64,000 bases of DNA. Origin: Cribrihabitans_A pelagius. Lineage in GTDB: Bacteria; Pseudomonadota; Alphaproteobacteria; Rhodobacterales; Rhodobacteraceae. How positions within the stretch are numbered: the first letter of the stretch is position 1; each line of letters opens with the position of its first letter. Both the position numbers and the translations under genes were made by a program. Below the pieces are notes generated by a model. That model ran no database searches, was not told where the DNA came from, and was given only the letters and a program-made list of their open reading frames with translations. The stretch covers positions 1 through 64,000 of the forward strand of contig NZ_JBMERR010000019.1 of the NCBI RefSeq assembly GCF_048820915.1. The letters run 5' to 3'. Shown one piece after another: positions 7,028 through 15,344 of the stretch.

Positions 7028-8875
7028 ATGACCGCCCCGCATACCGACCCGCCGAAATCCGGCCAGCCCGGCTTCGGCCAGCCCAGATCCGGCCAGCCCA
7101 GATCCGGCCAGCCGAAGCCCGGCCCGCCGAAGTCTGGCCCGAAGGCGCGTTCGCGCACGATCTCGTGGCGGGCGCGGCTGGCGCTGGCGCTGTTCCTGCT
7201 GATCGCCGCGGTCACCGTCTGGACCACCAACCGGGCGCTCACCCACCGGTTCACCGAAAGCACCCGCAACCGGGCCGAGCTGCGGCTGGCGCTCTATTCC
7301 GGCAACCTGTTGAGCGAGCTGCGCCGCCACGCCATCGTGCCGCAGCTGCTGGCGCGCGACCAGACCCTGATCTCGGCGCTGCAATCCAGTGATTTCTCGC
7401 TCTCCACCCAGCGGCTGATTTCCTTTGTCGACGAGATCGGCGCAGCCTCGATCATGCTGCTGGCCGGCGACGGCCGCACGGTGGCCGCCACCGACCGCAA
7501 CCGGCTGGGCGAGAGCCACCGCAACGCCGCCTATTTCGTCGACGCGGTGCGCTCCAAATCCACCGTCTTCTCGGTGATTCCGCGCGAGGTTGGCGGCTAC
7601 CGTTTCACCTATTCGCGCCGGGTTGTGGATGGTTCCGGCGTCTTGGGGGCGATCGTGGTGGAGGTCGACCTGCAGAAGTTCGAACGCGCCTGGGCGGGCA
7701 TTTCGGATGCGGTGATGGTGAGCGACAGCACCGGCACCATCATTCTCGCCACCGAGGCGCGCTGGCGCGGCCGTTCGGAAGCGGCAGCGCTGCGCCAGCA
7801 GACCGCCGAAGGTGCCATCCAGCGCGCCATCCGTGCCACCACCGACTGGACCGCGCTGCCCGCCGACGCCTACCTGCAGGGTGAGGCGGTGATGCGGCTG
7901 GAGACGCGCATCCCCTTCCAGGGCTGGCGCATGGCCTCCTTCACCACCTACGCCTCGATCCGCGAGAAGGTGAACACGGTGCTGGCGCTGGAGATCATGG
8001 GATTCGCCATCCTGCTGGCGCTGGCCTTCTATGCGCTCAGCCGCAAGACCGCGCTGAGGATGGCGCTGTTCCAGCGCGAGTCGGCGGAGCTTCGCGTATT
8101 GAATGCGCGGCTCCAGCGGGAAATCGCCGAGCGCGAGCGCATGCAGAAGACCCTCGCGGTGGCCGAGCAAAGCCTGGCGCAGAGCTCGAAGCTCGCGGCC
8201 CTGGGCGAGATGTCGGCCGCGGTCAGCCACGAGCTGAACCAGCCGCTCGCGGCGATGAAGACCTACCTCGCGGGCGCCCGCCTGCTGCTCAACCGCAACC
8301 GCCCCGAAGAGGCGCTCGCCTCCTTCGGCCGCATCGACGACCTGATCGAGCGCATGGGCGCGATCACAAGGCAGCTGAAGTCCTACGCGCGCAAGGGCGG
8401 CGACACTTTCAGCCCTGTGAATCTTGGCGATGCGCTGGCCTCCAGCCTGTCGATGATGGAGCCGCAGCTGCGCCAGCGGCATGTGAAAATTACCCGCATC
8501 CTTCCGGAAGAACCTGTTAAAGTGATGGGCGACCGGATGCGGCTGGAGCAGGTTATGGTGAATCTCTTGCGCAATGCGCTCGACGCCACCAAATCTGTCG
8601 CGGATCCAGAAGTGGAGATCCTTCTCGCCGCCGGTGAGACGGCAACCCTGTCGGTGCGCGACAATGGCGATGGGATCGAGGATTTCGACAGTCTGTTCGA
8701 GCCTTTCTACACCACCAAGCAGCCCGGCGACGGCGTCGGCTTGGGGCTTGCCATCTCCTCAGGGATCGTTAACGACCTCGGGGGACGGCTGACCGCACGC
8801 AACGGCCAGAACGGCGGCGCGGTCTTCGAGATGCAATTGCCGATCCTTGCGGATGGCATCGAGGCCGCGGAATGA
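7028..8875 (+). CDS. dctB: DctB-type membrane sensor histidine kinase
   Basis: A 615-residue sensor kinase. Residues ~10-40 are a Pro/Gly/Gln repeat (GQPRS-like units) with a DNA-level 15-base tandem repeat near 7076-7110. A first membrane segment follows at ~50-66, then a periplasmic PAS-like sensor region (~70-315) as in DctB C4-dicarboxylate sensors, a second membrane segment (~320-340), a coiled linker, the H-box AAVSHELNQPLAAM (His401) and an ATPase domain with NLLRNALDA and GLGLAISSGIV. It would phosphorylate the regulator encoded 30 bases downstream. No dicarboxylate transporter is nearby, so the ligand is inferred only. Confidence 0.8.
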   Translation: MTAPHTDPPKSGQPGFGQPRSGQPRSGQPKPGPPKSGPKARSRTISWRARLALALFLLIAAVTVWTTNRALTHRFTESTRNRAELRLALYSGNLLSELRRHAIVPQLLARDQTLISALQSSDFSLSTQRLISFVDEIGAASIMLLAGDGRTVAATDRNRLGESHRNAAYFVDAVRSKSTVFSVIPREVGGYRFTYSRRVVDGSGVLGAIVVEVDLQKFERAWAGISDAVMVSDSTGTIILATEARWRGRSEAAALRQQTAEGAIQRAIRATTDWTALPADAYLQGEAVMRLETRIPFQGWRMASFTTYASIREKVNTVLALEIMGFAILLALAFYALSRKTALRMALFQRESAELRVLNARLQREIAERERMQKTLAVAEQSLAQSSKLAALGEMSAAVSHELNQPLAAMKTYLAGARLLLNRNRPEEALASFGRIDDLIERMGAITRQLKSYARKGGDTFSPVNLGDALASSLSMMEPQLRQRHVKITRILPEEPVKVMGDRMRLEQVMVNLLRNALDATKSVADPEVEILLAAGETATLSVRDNGDGIEDFDSLFEPFYTTKQPGDGVGLGLAISSGIVNDLGGRLTARNGQNGGAVFEMQLPILADGIEAAE

Positions 8876-8904
8876 CGCGGCAGGAAGATTAGGAGTGAGC
8901 GCGC

Positions 8905-10242
8905 ATGGCACAGGCTATGAAAATCGCGATCGTCGACGATGAACAGGATATGCGGCAGTCGATCAGCCAGTGGCTGGCACTGTCGGGCTATGACACCGAA
9001 ACCTTCGCCAGCGCCGAGGATGCGCTGAAAGTGCTGGGGCCGGACTATCCGGGCATTGTGATTTCCGACATCAAGATGCCGGGCATGGATGGCATGCAGT
9101 TCCTGAAGAAGCTGATGGGCACCGACTCCGCGCTGCCGGTGATCATGATCACCGGCCATGGCGATGTGCCGATGGCGGTGGAGGCGATGCGGATGGGCGC
9201 CTTCGACTTCCTGGAAAAACCCTTCAACCCCGACCGCATGTCCGAGCTTGCCAAGCGCGCCGCCGCGATGCGGCGGCTGACGCTCGATAACCGGGCGCTG
9301 CGGCGCGAGCTGTCGGATGGCGGCCAGATCATGAAAAAGCTGATCGGCCAAAGCCCGGTGATGGAGCGCCTGCGCGAGGACATCCTCGACCTCGGCCAGG
9401 CCGACGGCCACGTGCTGATCGACGGCGAGACCGGCACCGGCAAGACGCTGGTCGCGCATGCGCTGCACGCGGTGGGCAGCCGGGCGGGCAAGAAGTTCGT
9501 GCTGATCTCCTGCGCCGCGATGGAGGAAGACGCGCTCTCCAAGCGCCTGTTCGGCCCGGTGATGCCCGAGGACAGCATGCTGCCCGCGGTGGAAGAGGCG
9601 CGCGGCGGCACCCTGGTGCTGGAGGATATCGAGGCGCTGAGCGAGACGCTGCAGGCCAAGCTGCTCAACGTGATCAACGAGCAGGGCATGCCGGGCGAAA
9701 CCCGCATCATTGCGATCTCCAACCTGCAGGAGGCGGGCAAGACCTGCGAGGACGTGCTGCGCCCCGACCTGTTCTACCGGCTGGCAGCCCTGCGCATCAC
9801 CGTGCCGCCGCTGCGCCAGCGCGGCGAGGACATCCTGACGCTGTTCACCCGGCTGAGCGAGCAGTTCGCCGATGAATACGGCTGCGAAACCCCGCAGGTG
9901 AGCGCGCAGGAAGCGGCGCAGCTGTTGCAGGCGCCCTGGCCGGGCAACGTGCGCCAGCTCATTAACATTGCCGAACGCGCGGTGCTGCAATCGCGCCGCG
10001 GCTCGGGCACCATCGCGTCGCTGCTGATGTCCGACCACGAAGAGATGCAGCCGGTGATGACCACCGAAGGCAAGCCGCTGAAGGAATATGTGGAAGCCTT
10101 CGAGCGGATGCTGATCGACAACACCATGCGCCGCCACAAGGGCTCGATCGCCAGCGTCATGGACGAGCTGTGCCTGCCGCGCCGCACCTTGAACGAGAAG
10201 ATGGCCAAATACGGCCTGCAGCGTTCGGACTATCTCGGCTGA
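8905..10242 (+). CDS. dctD: DctD/NtrC-type response regulator lacking the GAFTGA motif
   Basis: A 445-residue regulator: receiver (Asp55 in ISDIKMPG), AAA+ domain (Walker A GETGTGKT at 174-181; Walker B-like GGTLVLEDIE; RPDLFYRL sensor region) and a C-terminal Fis-like helix-turn-helix (KGSIASVMDELCLPRRTLNE). The segment after RLFG at ~217, where sigma-54 activators carry GAFTGA, is replaced by a shorter PVMPEDSM. Without that loop contact with sigma-54 is not expected. Rhodobacter capsulatus NtrC is a known GAFTGA-less activator working with the housekeeping sigma factor. It forms an operon with the kinase gene just upstream. Confidence 0.82.
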   Translation: MAQAMKIAIVDDEQDMRQSISQWLALSGYDTETFASAEDALKVLGPDYPGIVISDIKMPGMDGMQFLKKLMGTDSALPVIMITGHGDVPMAVEAMRMGAFDFLEKPFNPDRMSELAKRAAAMRRLTLDNRALRRELSDGGQIMKKLIGQSPVMERLREDILDLGQADGHVLIDGETGTGKTLVAHALHAVGSRAGKKFVLISCAAMEEDALSKRLFGPVMPEDSMLPAVEEARGGTLVLEDIEALSETLQAKLLNVINEQGMPGETRIIAISNLQEAGKTCEDVLRPDLFYRLAALRITVPPLRQRGEDILTLFTRLSEQFADEYGCETPQVSAQEAAQLLQAPWPGNVRQLINIAERAVLQSRRGSGTIASLLMSDHEEMQPVMTTEGKPLKEYVEAFERMLIDNTMRRHKGSIASVMDELCLPRRTLNEKMAKYGLQRSDYLG

Positions 10243-10265
10243 ACCGCACGCCCCGTGTCCCGCGC

Positions 10266-10322
10266 CCGTTTCCCGGCGCGGGAAACGGCCCGGAAAACAC
10301 GCGTTTTCCGAGCCGGAATTCC
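10266..10322. repeat. Palindromic repeat pair (CGGAAAAC family) after dctD
   Basis: Two adjacent hairpins: CCGTTTCCCG/CGGGAAACGG (10266-10275, 10279-10288, 3-base loop) and CGGAAAACACGCGTTTTCCG (10291-10310). The second is followed by GCCGGAATTCC. An identical 20-mer with the same flank occurs after rne at 13874. There is no T-run, so these are more likely dispersed palindromic repeats than terminators, though they could stabilise or end the dctD transcript. Confidence 0.8.
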
Positions 10323-10467
10323 CATGGAATTCCGACCCCCGCTGCGGTTGAGCGCGCCGGGTCCGGCCGCCGCCCTCATTGCGGCAGGCGCCTTCAGGCA
10401 ATATTAACCCTCATGCCGCTAGCCTGAGACGGGCAGTAATTTCGGCGGCAATGGGCACGAATGACCA

Positions 10468-10497
10468 TTGTCATTACCTATCCACAGGCCTTATGCT
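10468..10497 (+). promoter_or_regulatory. Candidate sigma-70 promoter for rne
   Basis: TTGTCA (10468-10473), an 18-base spacer and TATGCT (10492-10497) would start transcription near 10504, leaving a ~370-base untranslated leader before rne. The boxes are a fair match to the consensus but no activity can be shown from sequence. Confidence 0.4.
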
Positions 10498-10877
10498 GAC
10501 CCGACAGGCAGACGGCCGCCCTGCGGCCCGCCTGATCCGACGAGTTTCGCTGGCTTTGGCTTTTGCCCGGCACAATCCGAAAAAGCCCAAGGCCAGACCG
10601 ATAGGCCCCATTCCGGGGCAGTTTAGCGCCCGGGCCGGTTTTCCGGCTCAGGGATAACAGGGCAGGGCCTGGGGATTTCTCCCGCCTGCCGGAGAAGAAC
10701 CGCGATGACGCGCGCGAGAGCGAAGAGCACTGAGGCAGGAAGGCCGGGCACCGACCCCGGGACCACCCGCTGCAACGCGCCGTCCCTAATCGCCCAGACA
10801 AGACACCTCCCCTCACGCGCGCGGCCGCCTGGCAACAGCCGGGCCGCGGGCGCTCAGGTCAGGTGCATCAAGGACTC
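10498..10877 (+). promoter_or_regulatory. Long 5' leader of rne
   Basis: About 370 bases upstream of the rne start contain no credible gene. RNase E in enterobacteria controls its own mRNA through a long leader with stem-loops; a GC-rich leader of similar length here is compatible with the same logic, but this is inference. Short hairpins such as GCCGG-TTTT-CCGGC near 10631-10645 are visible. Confidence 0.35.
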
Positions 10878-13745
10878 ATGGCTAAGAAAATGCTTATCGA
10901 TGCCACCCACGCGGAAGAAACCCGCGTCGTGGTGGTCGATGGAAACAAGGTTGAGGAATTCGACTTTGAATCCGAAAACAAGCGCCAGCTCGCTGGCAAC
11001 ATCTACCTCGCAAAGGTAACCCGGGTCGAACCCTCGCTGCAGGCGGCCTTCGTCGATTACGGCGGCAACCGCCACGGCTTCCTGGCGTTCTCGGAGATCC
11101 ACCCCGACTATTACCAGATCCCGGTCGCCGACCGCGAAGCGCTGATGGAAGAGGAGCGCGCCTACGCCGAGGCGATGCGCGCCCGCGACGAGGAGGAAGA
11201 CGCTCCGAAACCGGCCAGGTCCGGCCGCGGGCGCACGCGCGCCAAACCGCGCAGCACCGCCAAGGCGGAGAAGCTCGCAAGCGGGGATGCGGTGGAAACC
11301 CGCGAAGTCGAAACCGGTGCGGAACAGCTTGCCGAAATCGCGGGCATGGAGACCATCGATCTCGATACGGCGGAAGCTGCCGAAGCGCCTGCTGAACTGG
11401 CAGAGGTGCCCGAAGAGGGCAGCTCGCAGATGGAGCGCGTTGCCGGGACTCCGGTCGAGGAACCGGCAGAGGATGACTCCGGCGGCCCCGCAGAGGACGC
11501 CGCAGACGCGGACGCGGCGCCCTCCGAAGCAGAGACCGGCCCGGAGGAGACCGGCGCGAACGGCTCCGATGAAAACGGGGACGAGACCGGCCGCGCCGAC
11601 GCCGCCGACAAGGACGAGTCGATCGAATCCGTCGCCGACGAAGACGACAGCGAAGACATCCGCCCGCCGCGCAAGCCGCGCCCGCGCCGCTACAAGATCC
11701 AGGAAGTGATCAAGGTGCGCCAGGTGCTGCTGGTGCAGGTTGTGAAGGAAGAGCGCGGCAACAAGGGTGCGGCCCTCACCACCTATCTGTCGCTGGCCGG
11801 CCGTTACTGCGTGCTGATGCCCAACACCGCGCGTGGCGGCGGCATCTCCCGCAAGATCACCAACGCCGCCGACCGCAAGAAGCTCAAGGACATCGCCGCC
11901 GAGCTGGACGTGCCCAAGGGCGCAGGGCTCATCGTGCGCACCGCCGGCGCCAAGCGCACCAAATCCGAGATCAAGCGCGACTACGAATACCTGCAGCGGC
12001 TCTGGGAGCAGATCCGCGAGCTCACGCTGCAGTCCATCGCGCCCGCCAAGATCTACGAGGAAGGCGACCTCATCAAACGCTCGATCCGCGACCTCTACAG
12101 CCGCGAGATTGACGAGGTTCTGGTCGAAGGCGACCGCGGCTACCGCATCGCCAAGGACTTCATGAAGATGATCATGCCGTCCCACGCCAAGAACGTGAAG
12201 AACTACCAGGACGCGCTGCCGCTGTTTGCCCGCTACCAGGTGGAAAGCTACCTCGGCGGCATGTTCAACCCGACCGTGCAACTGAAATCTGGCGGCTACA
12301 TCGTTATCGGCGTGACCGAGGCGCTGGTGGCGATTGACGTGAACTCCGGCCGTGCCACCAAGCAAGGCTCGATCGAGGAAACCGCGCTGAACACCAACCT
12401 GGAGGCCGCCGAGGAGGTTGCCCGCCAGCTGCGCCTGCGCGACCTCGCGGGCCTGATCGTGATCGACTTCATCGACATGGACGAGCGCAAGAACAACGCC
12501 GCCGTCGAAAAGCGCATGAAGGACAAGCTGAAGACCGACCGCGCCCGCATCCAGGTGGGCCGGATCTCGGGCTTCGGCCTGATGGAAATGTCGCGCCAGC
12601 GCCTGCGCCCCGGCATGATCGAGGCGACCACCGCGCCGTGCCCGCATTGCCATGGCACCGGTCTTATCCGCTCTGACGATTCGATGGCGCTGTCGATCCT
12701 GCGCCAGATCGAGGAAGAGGGCACCCGCCGCCGCTCGCGCGAGGTTCTGGTGCGCTGCCCGGTCTCGATTGCCAATTACCTGATGAACCAGAAGCGCGAG
12801 CATATCGCCCAGATCGAGGCGCGCTACGGCCTGTCGGTGCGCATCGAGGGTGATGCGCATCTGGTCAGCCCCGACTTCACGCTGGAGAAGTTCAAGACTG
12901 CGTCCCGCGTAGTGCCGGTGGCGACGGCGCCGGTGGTCTCGGTCGACATGTCGATCATGGATCAGGTCGACGCCGACGAGGAAACCGCCTCCGAGGAAGA
13001 GGAGGAGGCAGTCCCCGCCGCCGAGCCGGAAGAGGCCGCTGCTGCCGAGACGGGCCAGGAGGAGGCCAAGCCGAAGCGCAAGCGCCGCCGCCGCCGCCGC
13101 AAGAAGTCCGGCGCGGGCGAGCAGGAGCAGGATCAGACCCAGCAGGAGACCGGTGACGCTGCCGCTGAGCCTGAGGAAACTGCCCCGGAGGCTGAAGCAG
13201 AGGCCGAAGGCGCCGCTCAGGACGCTGGTGCGGAGAGCGCCGAAGGCGAGGCGGAGACACCCGCCAAGCCCGAGAAGAAGACCCGCACCCGCACCCGCAG
13301 CCGCTCGCGCAAACCCAAGGCGGACCCGGCGGAGGCCGCCGCAGAGGAGGCCGCGCCCGCAGGCGCCGCAGACGCTTCAGAGGAGGCTCCGGCCGCAGAG
13401 GCAGCCGCGCCCGCGGCAGCAGCCGAGGCACCGGCGGAAGCTCCGGCAGAGGCAGAAACTGCCGAATCCCCTGCGGAACCGGTGGCGGAAGCCGCCCCCG
13501 TGGCCGCCCCGGCGGAAGAGCCGCAAGCGGTTGAAGCAGCAGTAGAACCTGCGGAGCCCGCGCAAACCGGGCCTGCCGAGGCCGAGACAGCCCAGCCGGA
13601 AGCGGCGGACGAGGCAGAGCCGGAAGCGGAGCGGGCACCCGAGCCCGAGCCCGAGCCCGAGCCCGCCCTGGCCGAAGCCGAGGCCGCGCCGGAACCGGCG
13701 GCCCCCGCCAAGCCCAAGCGCCGTGGCTGGTGGTCGGCAAGCTGA
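10878..13745 (+). CDS. rne: Ribonuclease E
   Basis: A 955-residue RNase E, the essential endonuclease of mRNA decay and rRNA/tRNA processing. The start at ATG 10878 (MAKKMLIDATHAEETRVVVV) has an AAGGA ribosome site; a GTG at 10863 is less likely. The S1 domain is split by an acidic ~165-residue insertion (about residues 100-265), as in other alphaproteobacteria. Catalytic carboxylates lie in VAIDVNSGR and IDFIDMDE; the zinc-link motif is CPHCHGTG (~587). The C-terminal ~300 residues are Ala/Glu/Pro-rich with basic patches (KRKRRRRRRKK), a disordered scaffold for degradosome partners. A strong terminator follows. Confidence 0.96.
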   Translation: MAKKMLIDATHAEETRVVVVDGNKVEEFDFESENKRQLAGNIYLAKVTRVEPSLQAAFVDYGGNRHGFLAFSEIHPDYYQIPVADREALMEEERAYAEAMRARDEEEDAPKPARSGRGRTRAKPRSTAKAEKLASGDAVETREVETGAEQLAEIAGMETIDLDTAEAAEAPAELAEVPEEGSSQMERVAGTPVEEPAEDDSGGPAEDAADADAAPSEAETGPEETGANGSDENGDETGRADAADKDESIESVADEDDSEDIRPPRKPRPRRYKIQEVIKVRQVLLVQVVKEERGNKGAALTTYLSLAGRYCVLMPNTARGGGISRKITNAADRKKLKDIAAELDVPKGAGLIVRTAGAKRTKSEIKRDYEYLQRLWEQIRELTLQSIAPAKIYEEGDLIKRSIRDLYSREIDEVLVEGDRGYRIAKDFMKMIMPSHAKNVKNYQDALPLFARYQVESYLGGMFNPTVQLKSGGYIVIGVTEALVAIDVNSGRATKQGSIEETALNTNLEAAEEVARQLRLRDLAGLIVIDFIDMDERKNNAAVEKRMKDKLKTDRARIQVGRISGFGLMEMSRQRLRPGMIEATTAPCPHCHGTGLIRSDDSMALSILRQIEEEGTRRRSREVLVRCPVSIANYLMNQKREHIAQIEARYGLSVRIEGDAHLVSPDFTLEKFKTASRVVPVATAPVVSVDMSIMDQVDADEETASEEEEEAVPAAEPEEAAAAETGQEEAKPKRKRRRRRRKKSGAGEQEQDQTQQETGDAAAEPEETAPEAEAEAEGAAQDAGAESAEGEAETPAKPEKKTRTRTRSRSRKPKADPAEAAAEEAAPAGAADASEEAPAAEAAAPAAAAEAPAEAPAEAETAESPAEPVAEAAPVAAPAEEPQAVEAAVEPAEPAQTGPAEAETAQPEAADEAEPEAERAPEPEPEPEPALAEAEAAPEPAAPAKPKRRGWWSAS

Positions 13746-13770
13746 GCCGGGCAGACAGTAAAATGAAAAA

Positions 13771-13798
13771 GGCAGGCCTTCTGGCCTGCCTTTTTCTT
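13771..13798 (+). terminator. Rho-independent terminator of rne
   Basis: Perfect 8-bp stem GGCAGGCC (13771-13778) / GGCCTGCC (13783-13790), loop TTCT, followed by TTTTTCTTT. It is preceded by GAAAAA and so could work on both strands, but on the minus strand the next gene ends 160 bases away. Confidence 0.92.
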
Positions 13799-13873
13799 TG
13801 CGGACAGCAAGGGCCGCGGCACCCCGGTCCGCACCCGTATCTCAGGCCCATTTCTCAGGCGCGGGGCACGGCG

Positions 13874-13905
13874 CGGAAAACACGCGTTTTCCGGGCCGGA
13901 ATTCC
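13874..13905. repeat. Palindromic repeat (CGGAAAAC family) after rne
   Basis: CGGAAAACACGCGTTTTCCG at 13874-13893 is identical to 10291-10310 and is followed by the same GGCCGGAATTCC-like flank (one base different). Two copies thus bracket rne 3.6 kb apart. Confidence 0.8.
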
Positions 13906-13956
13906 TGACGGACTCCAGTACTCTCAAGCGGCGGCGGCGCTGAAAAACTCTTTGGC

Positions 13957-14190
13957 TTACGGGCCCTTGCGGATCAGGTAGACCTGGTGGCCCTGGCCGT
14001 CGCGATGGCCGAGGAACTCATGCCCCGCCTCATTGCAGAAATGCGGCACGTCGACCACCGCCGCCGGATCGTCCGCCAGCAGTTCCAGCACCGCCCCCGG
14101 CGCCAGTGTTTTCAGCCGCTTGCGGGCCTTCAGCACCGGCAGCGGGCAGAGCAGGCCGATGGCGTCCAATGTCTCGTTGATCTCGCTCAT
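13957..14190 (-). CDS. tusA: TusA/SirA-family sulfur carrier protein
   Basis: A 77-residue protein with the family motif LLCPLPVLKARKRL, whose cysteine carries persulfide sulfur. TusA-type proteins relay sulfur for tRNA thiolation and other cofactors. The start at 14190 (MSEINETLDAIGLLCPLP) fits family length; 12 extra residues upstream are possible but unusual. Divergent from ccdA across 93 bases, so a role in thiol/sulfur redox together is plausible but not shown. Confidence 0.88.
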   Translation of the reverse strand: MSEINETLDAIGLLCPLPVLKARKRLKTLAPGAVLELLADDPAAVVDVPHFCNEAGHEFLGHRDGQGHQVYLIRKGP

Positions 14191-14283
14191 AACCCGCAGA
14201 TATGACGGATATTTCATCCTGTCCACAAGGATGTGACCAGAGCCCCCCGTGACCTTGCGCGCGCGAGGGCTTATGGCTGGGGC

Positions 14284-15036
14284 ATGTTTGGAATCGAGAT
14301 CATCGACGCAGGGCTGCTCCCTGCCATGTTCGTGGCGCTGATCGGCGGGCTGATCAGCTTCCTGTCGCCCTGTGTGCTGCCCATCGTGCCGCCTTATCTG
14401 GCCTATATGAGCGGCGTCTCCATCAACGAGATTCAGGGCACGGCTGCGGCCCGGCGCAAGGCGGTGACCGCAGCGCTGTTCTTTGTCCTCGGCCTTTCGA
14501 CCGTGTTCCTGCTGCTGGGCTTCACCGCTTCGGCCTTCGGCGCCTTTGTGCTGCAGAACCAGGAGTTATTCGCGCAAGTCTCCGGGCTCGTGGTGATCGT
14601 CTTCGGGCTGCATTTCCTCTCTGTCTTCCGCATCCCGCTTCTGGACCGGGAGGCCCGGATGGAGGCAGGCCAGTCCGGCGGCTCGGCGCTTGGCGCCTAT
14701 GTGCTGGGGCTGGCCTTCGCCTTTGGCTGGACGCCCTGCATCGGCCCGCAGCTGGGCGCGATCCTGTCTCTGGCCGCCTCCGAAGCTTCGGTCAGCCGGG
14801 GCACGGTGCTGCTTGGCGTCTACGCCGCGGGGCTGGGCGTGCCCTTTCTGCTGGCGGCGATGTTCCTCACCCGCTCGATGGCGCTGATGAACCGGATGAA
14901 GCGGCACATGGGCATGATCGAGAAGGTGATGGGCGGGCTGCTCGTCGTGGTCGGCGTGGCGCTCGTCACCGGGCTGTTCACCAGCTTTTCCTGGTGGCTG
15001 CTGGAGGCCTTCCCGGCGCTGGCGCTGCTGGGCTGA
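14284..15036 (+). CDS. ccdA: Cytochrome c biogenesis protein CcdA
   Basis: A 250-residue integral membrane protein with six predicted helices. The two redox cysteines are in LSPCVLPIVPPYLAYMSG and FGWTPCIGPQLGA, the hallmark of CcdA/DsbD-beta proteins. CcdA carries electrons from cytoplasmic thioredoxin across the membrane to keep apocytochrome c and other periplasmic thiols reduced. The start at ATG 14284 (MFGIEIIDAGLLPAM) gives the usual short N-terminus. Confidence 0.93.
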   Translation: MFGIEIIDAGLLPAMFVALIGGLISFLSPCVLPIVPPYLAYMSGVSINEIQGTAAARRKAVTAALFFVLGLSTVFLLLGFTASAFGAFVLQNQELFAQVSGLVVIVFGLHFLSVFRIPLLDREARMEAGQSGGSALGAYVLGLAFAFGWTPCIGPQLGAILSLAASEASVSRGTVLLGVYAAGLGVPFLLAAMFLTRSMALMNRMKRHMGMIEKVMGGLLVVVGVALVTGLFTSFSWWLLEAFPALALLG

Positions 15037-15101
15037 CGGAGAGGGGCCTTCGGGCGCCTCCTATAACGCGCCGGTCTGGGGGCCGCAGCAGGCCGGCTGA
15101 C

Positions 15102-15236
15102 GCGCATCGCCGGCGCGCCACCACGCGGCAGCGATTTGGCTGGTGCTGGGCGTGTGCCCGAGAGGGCGTACGGGTTTGGCCGGGTTAATCTGCCAAACAC
15201 TCCCGTTCGATCGCCCCCCGCGCTAGGGCGATGCGC
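15102..15236. mobile_element. MITE-like element, copy 1 (135 bp)
   Basis: The element begins GCGCATCGCCGGCGCGC (15102) and ends with the near inverse CGCGCTAGGGCGATGCGC (to 15236), forming imperfect terminal inverted repeats of about 18 bases. Its interior aligns along its length with 20951-21086, sharing segments such as GCGATTTGGCTG, CTTACGGG-like and CTGCCA. It has no coding capacity. Short, non-coding, flanked by inverted repeats and present twice: this is what a miniature inverted-repeat element looks like. No target duplication is obvious. The rest of the 308-base gap (15037-15344) shows nothing else. Confidence 0.7.
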
Positions 15237-15344
15237 GGCTTGCCTCTCGCCTCCGCTGTCCGCTCTTAACCGCGGATTGACCGCTCAACCCTTACGCTTG
15301 GCAGCAAGCGCTGCTAGTCTGGCGCGGCAAGCAGGGGGCAGGGC

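Noticed and set aside
10854..12860. A 668-codon minus-strand frame opposite rne
   Set aside because: Mirror of the rne coding frame; no independent support.
15102..15236. Treating the two 135-bp repeats as ordinary terminators
   Set aside because: They lack T-runs, align along their whole length including the interior, and end in long inverted repeats, which terminators would not share.
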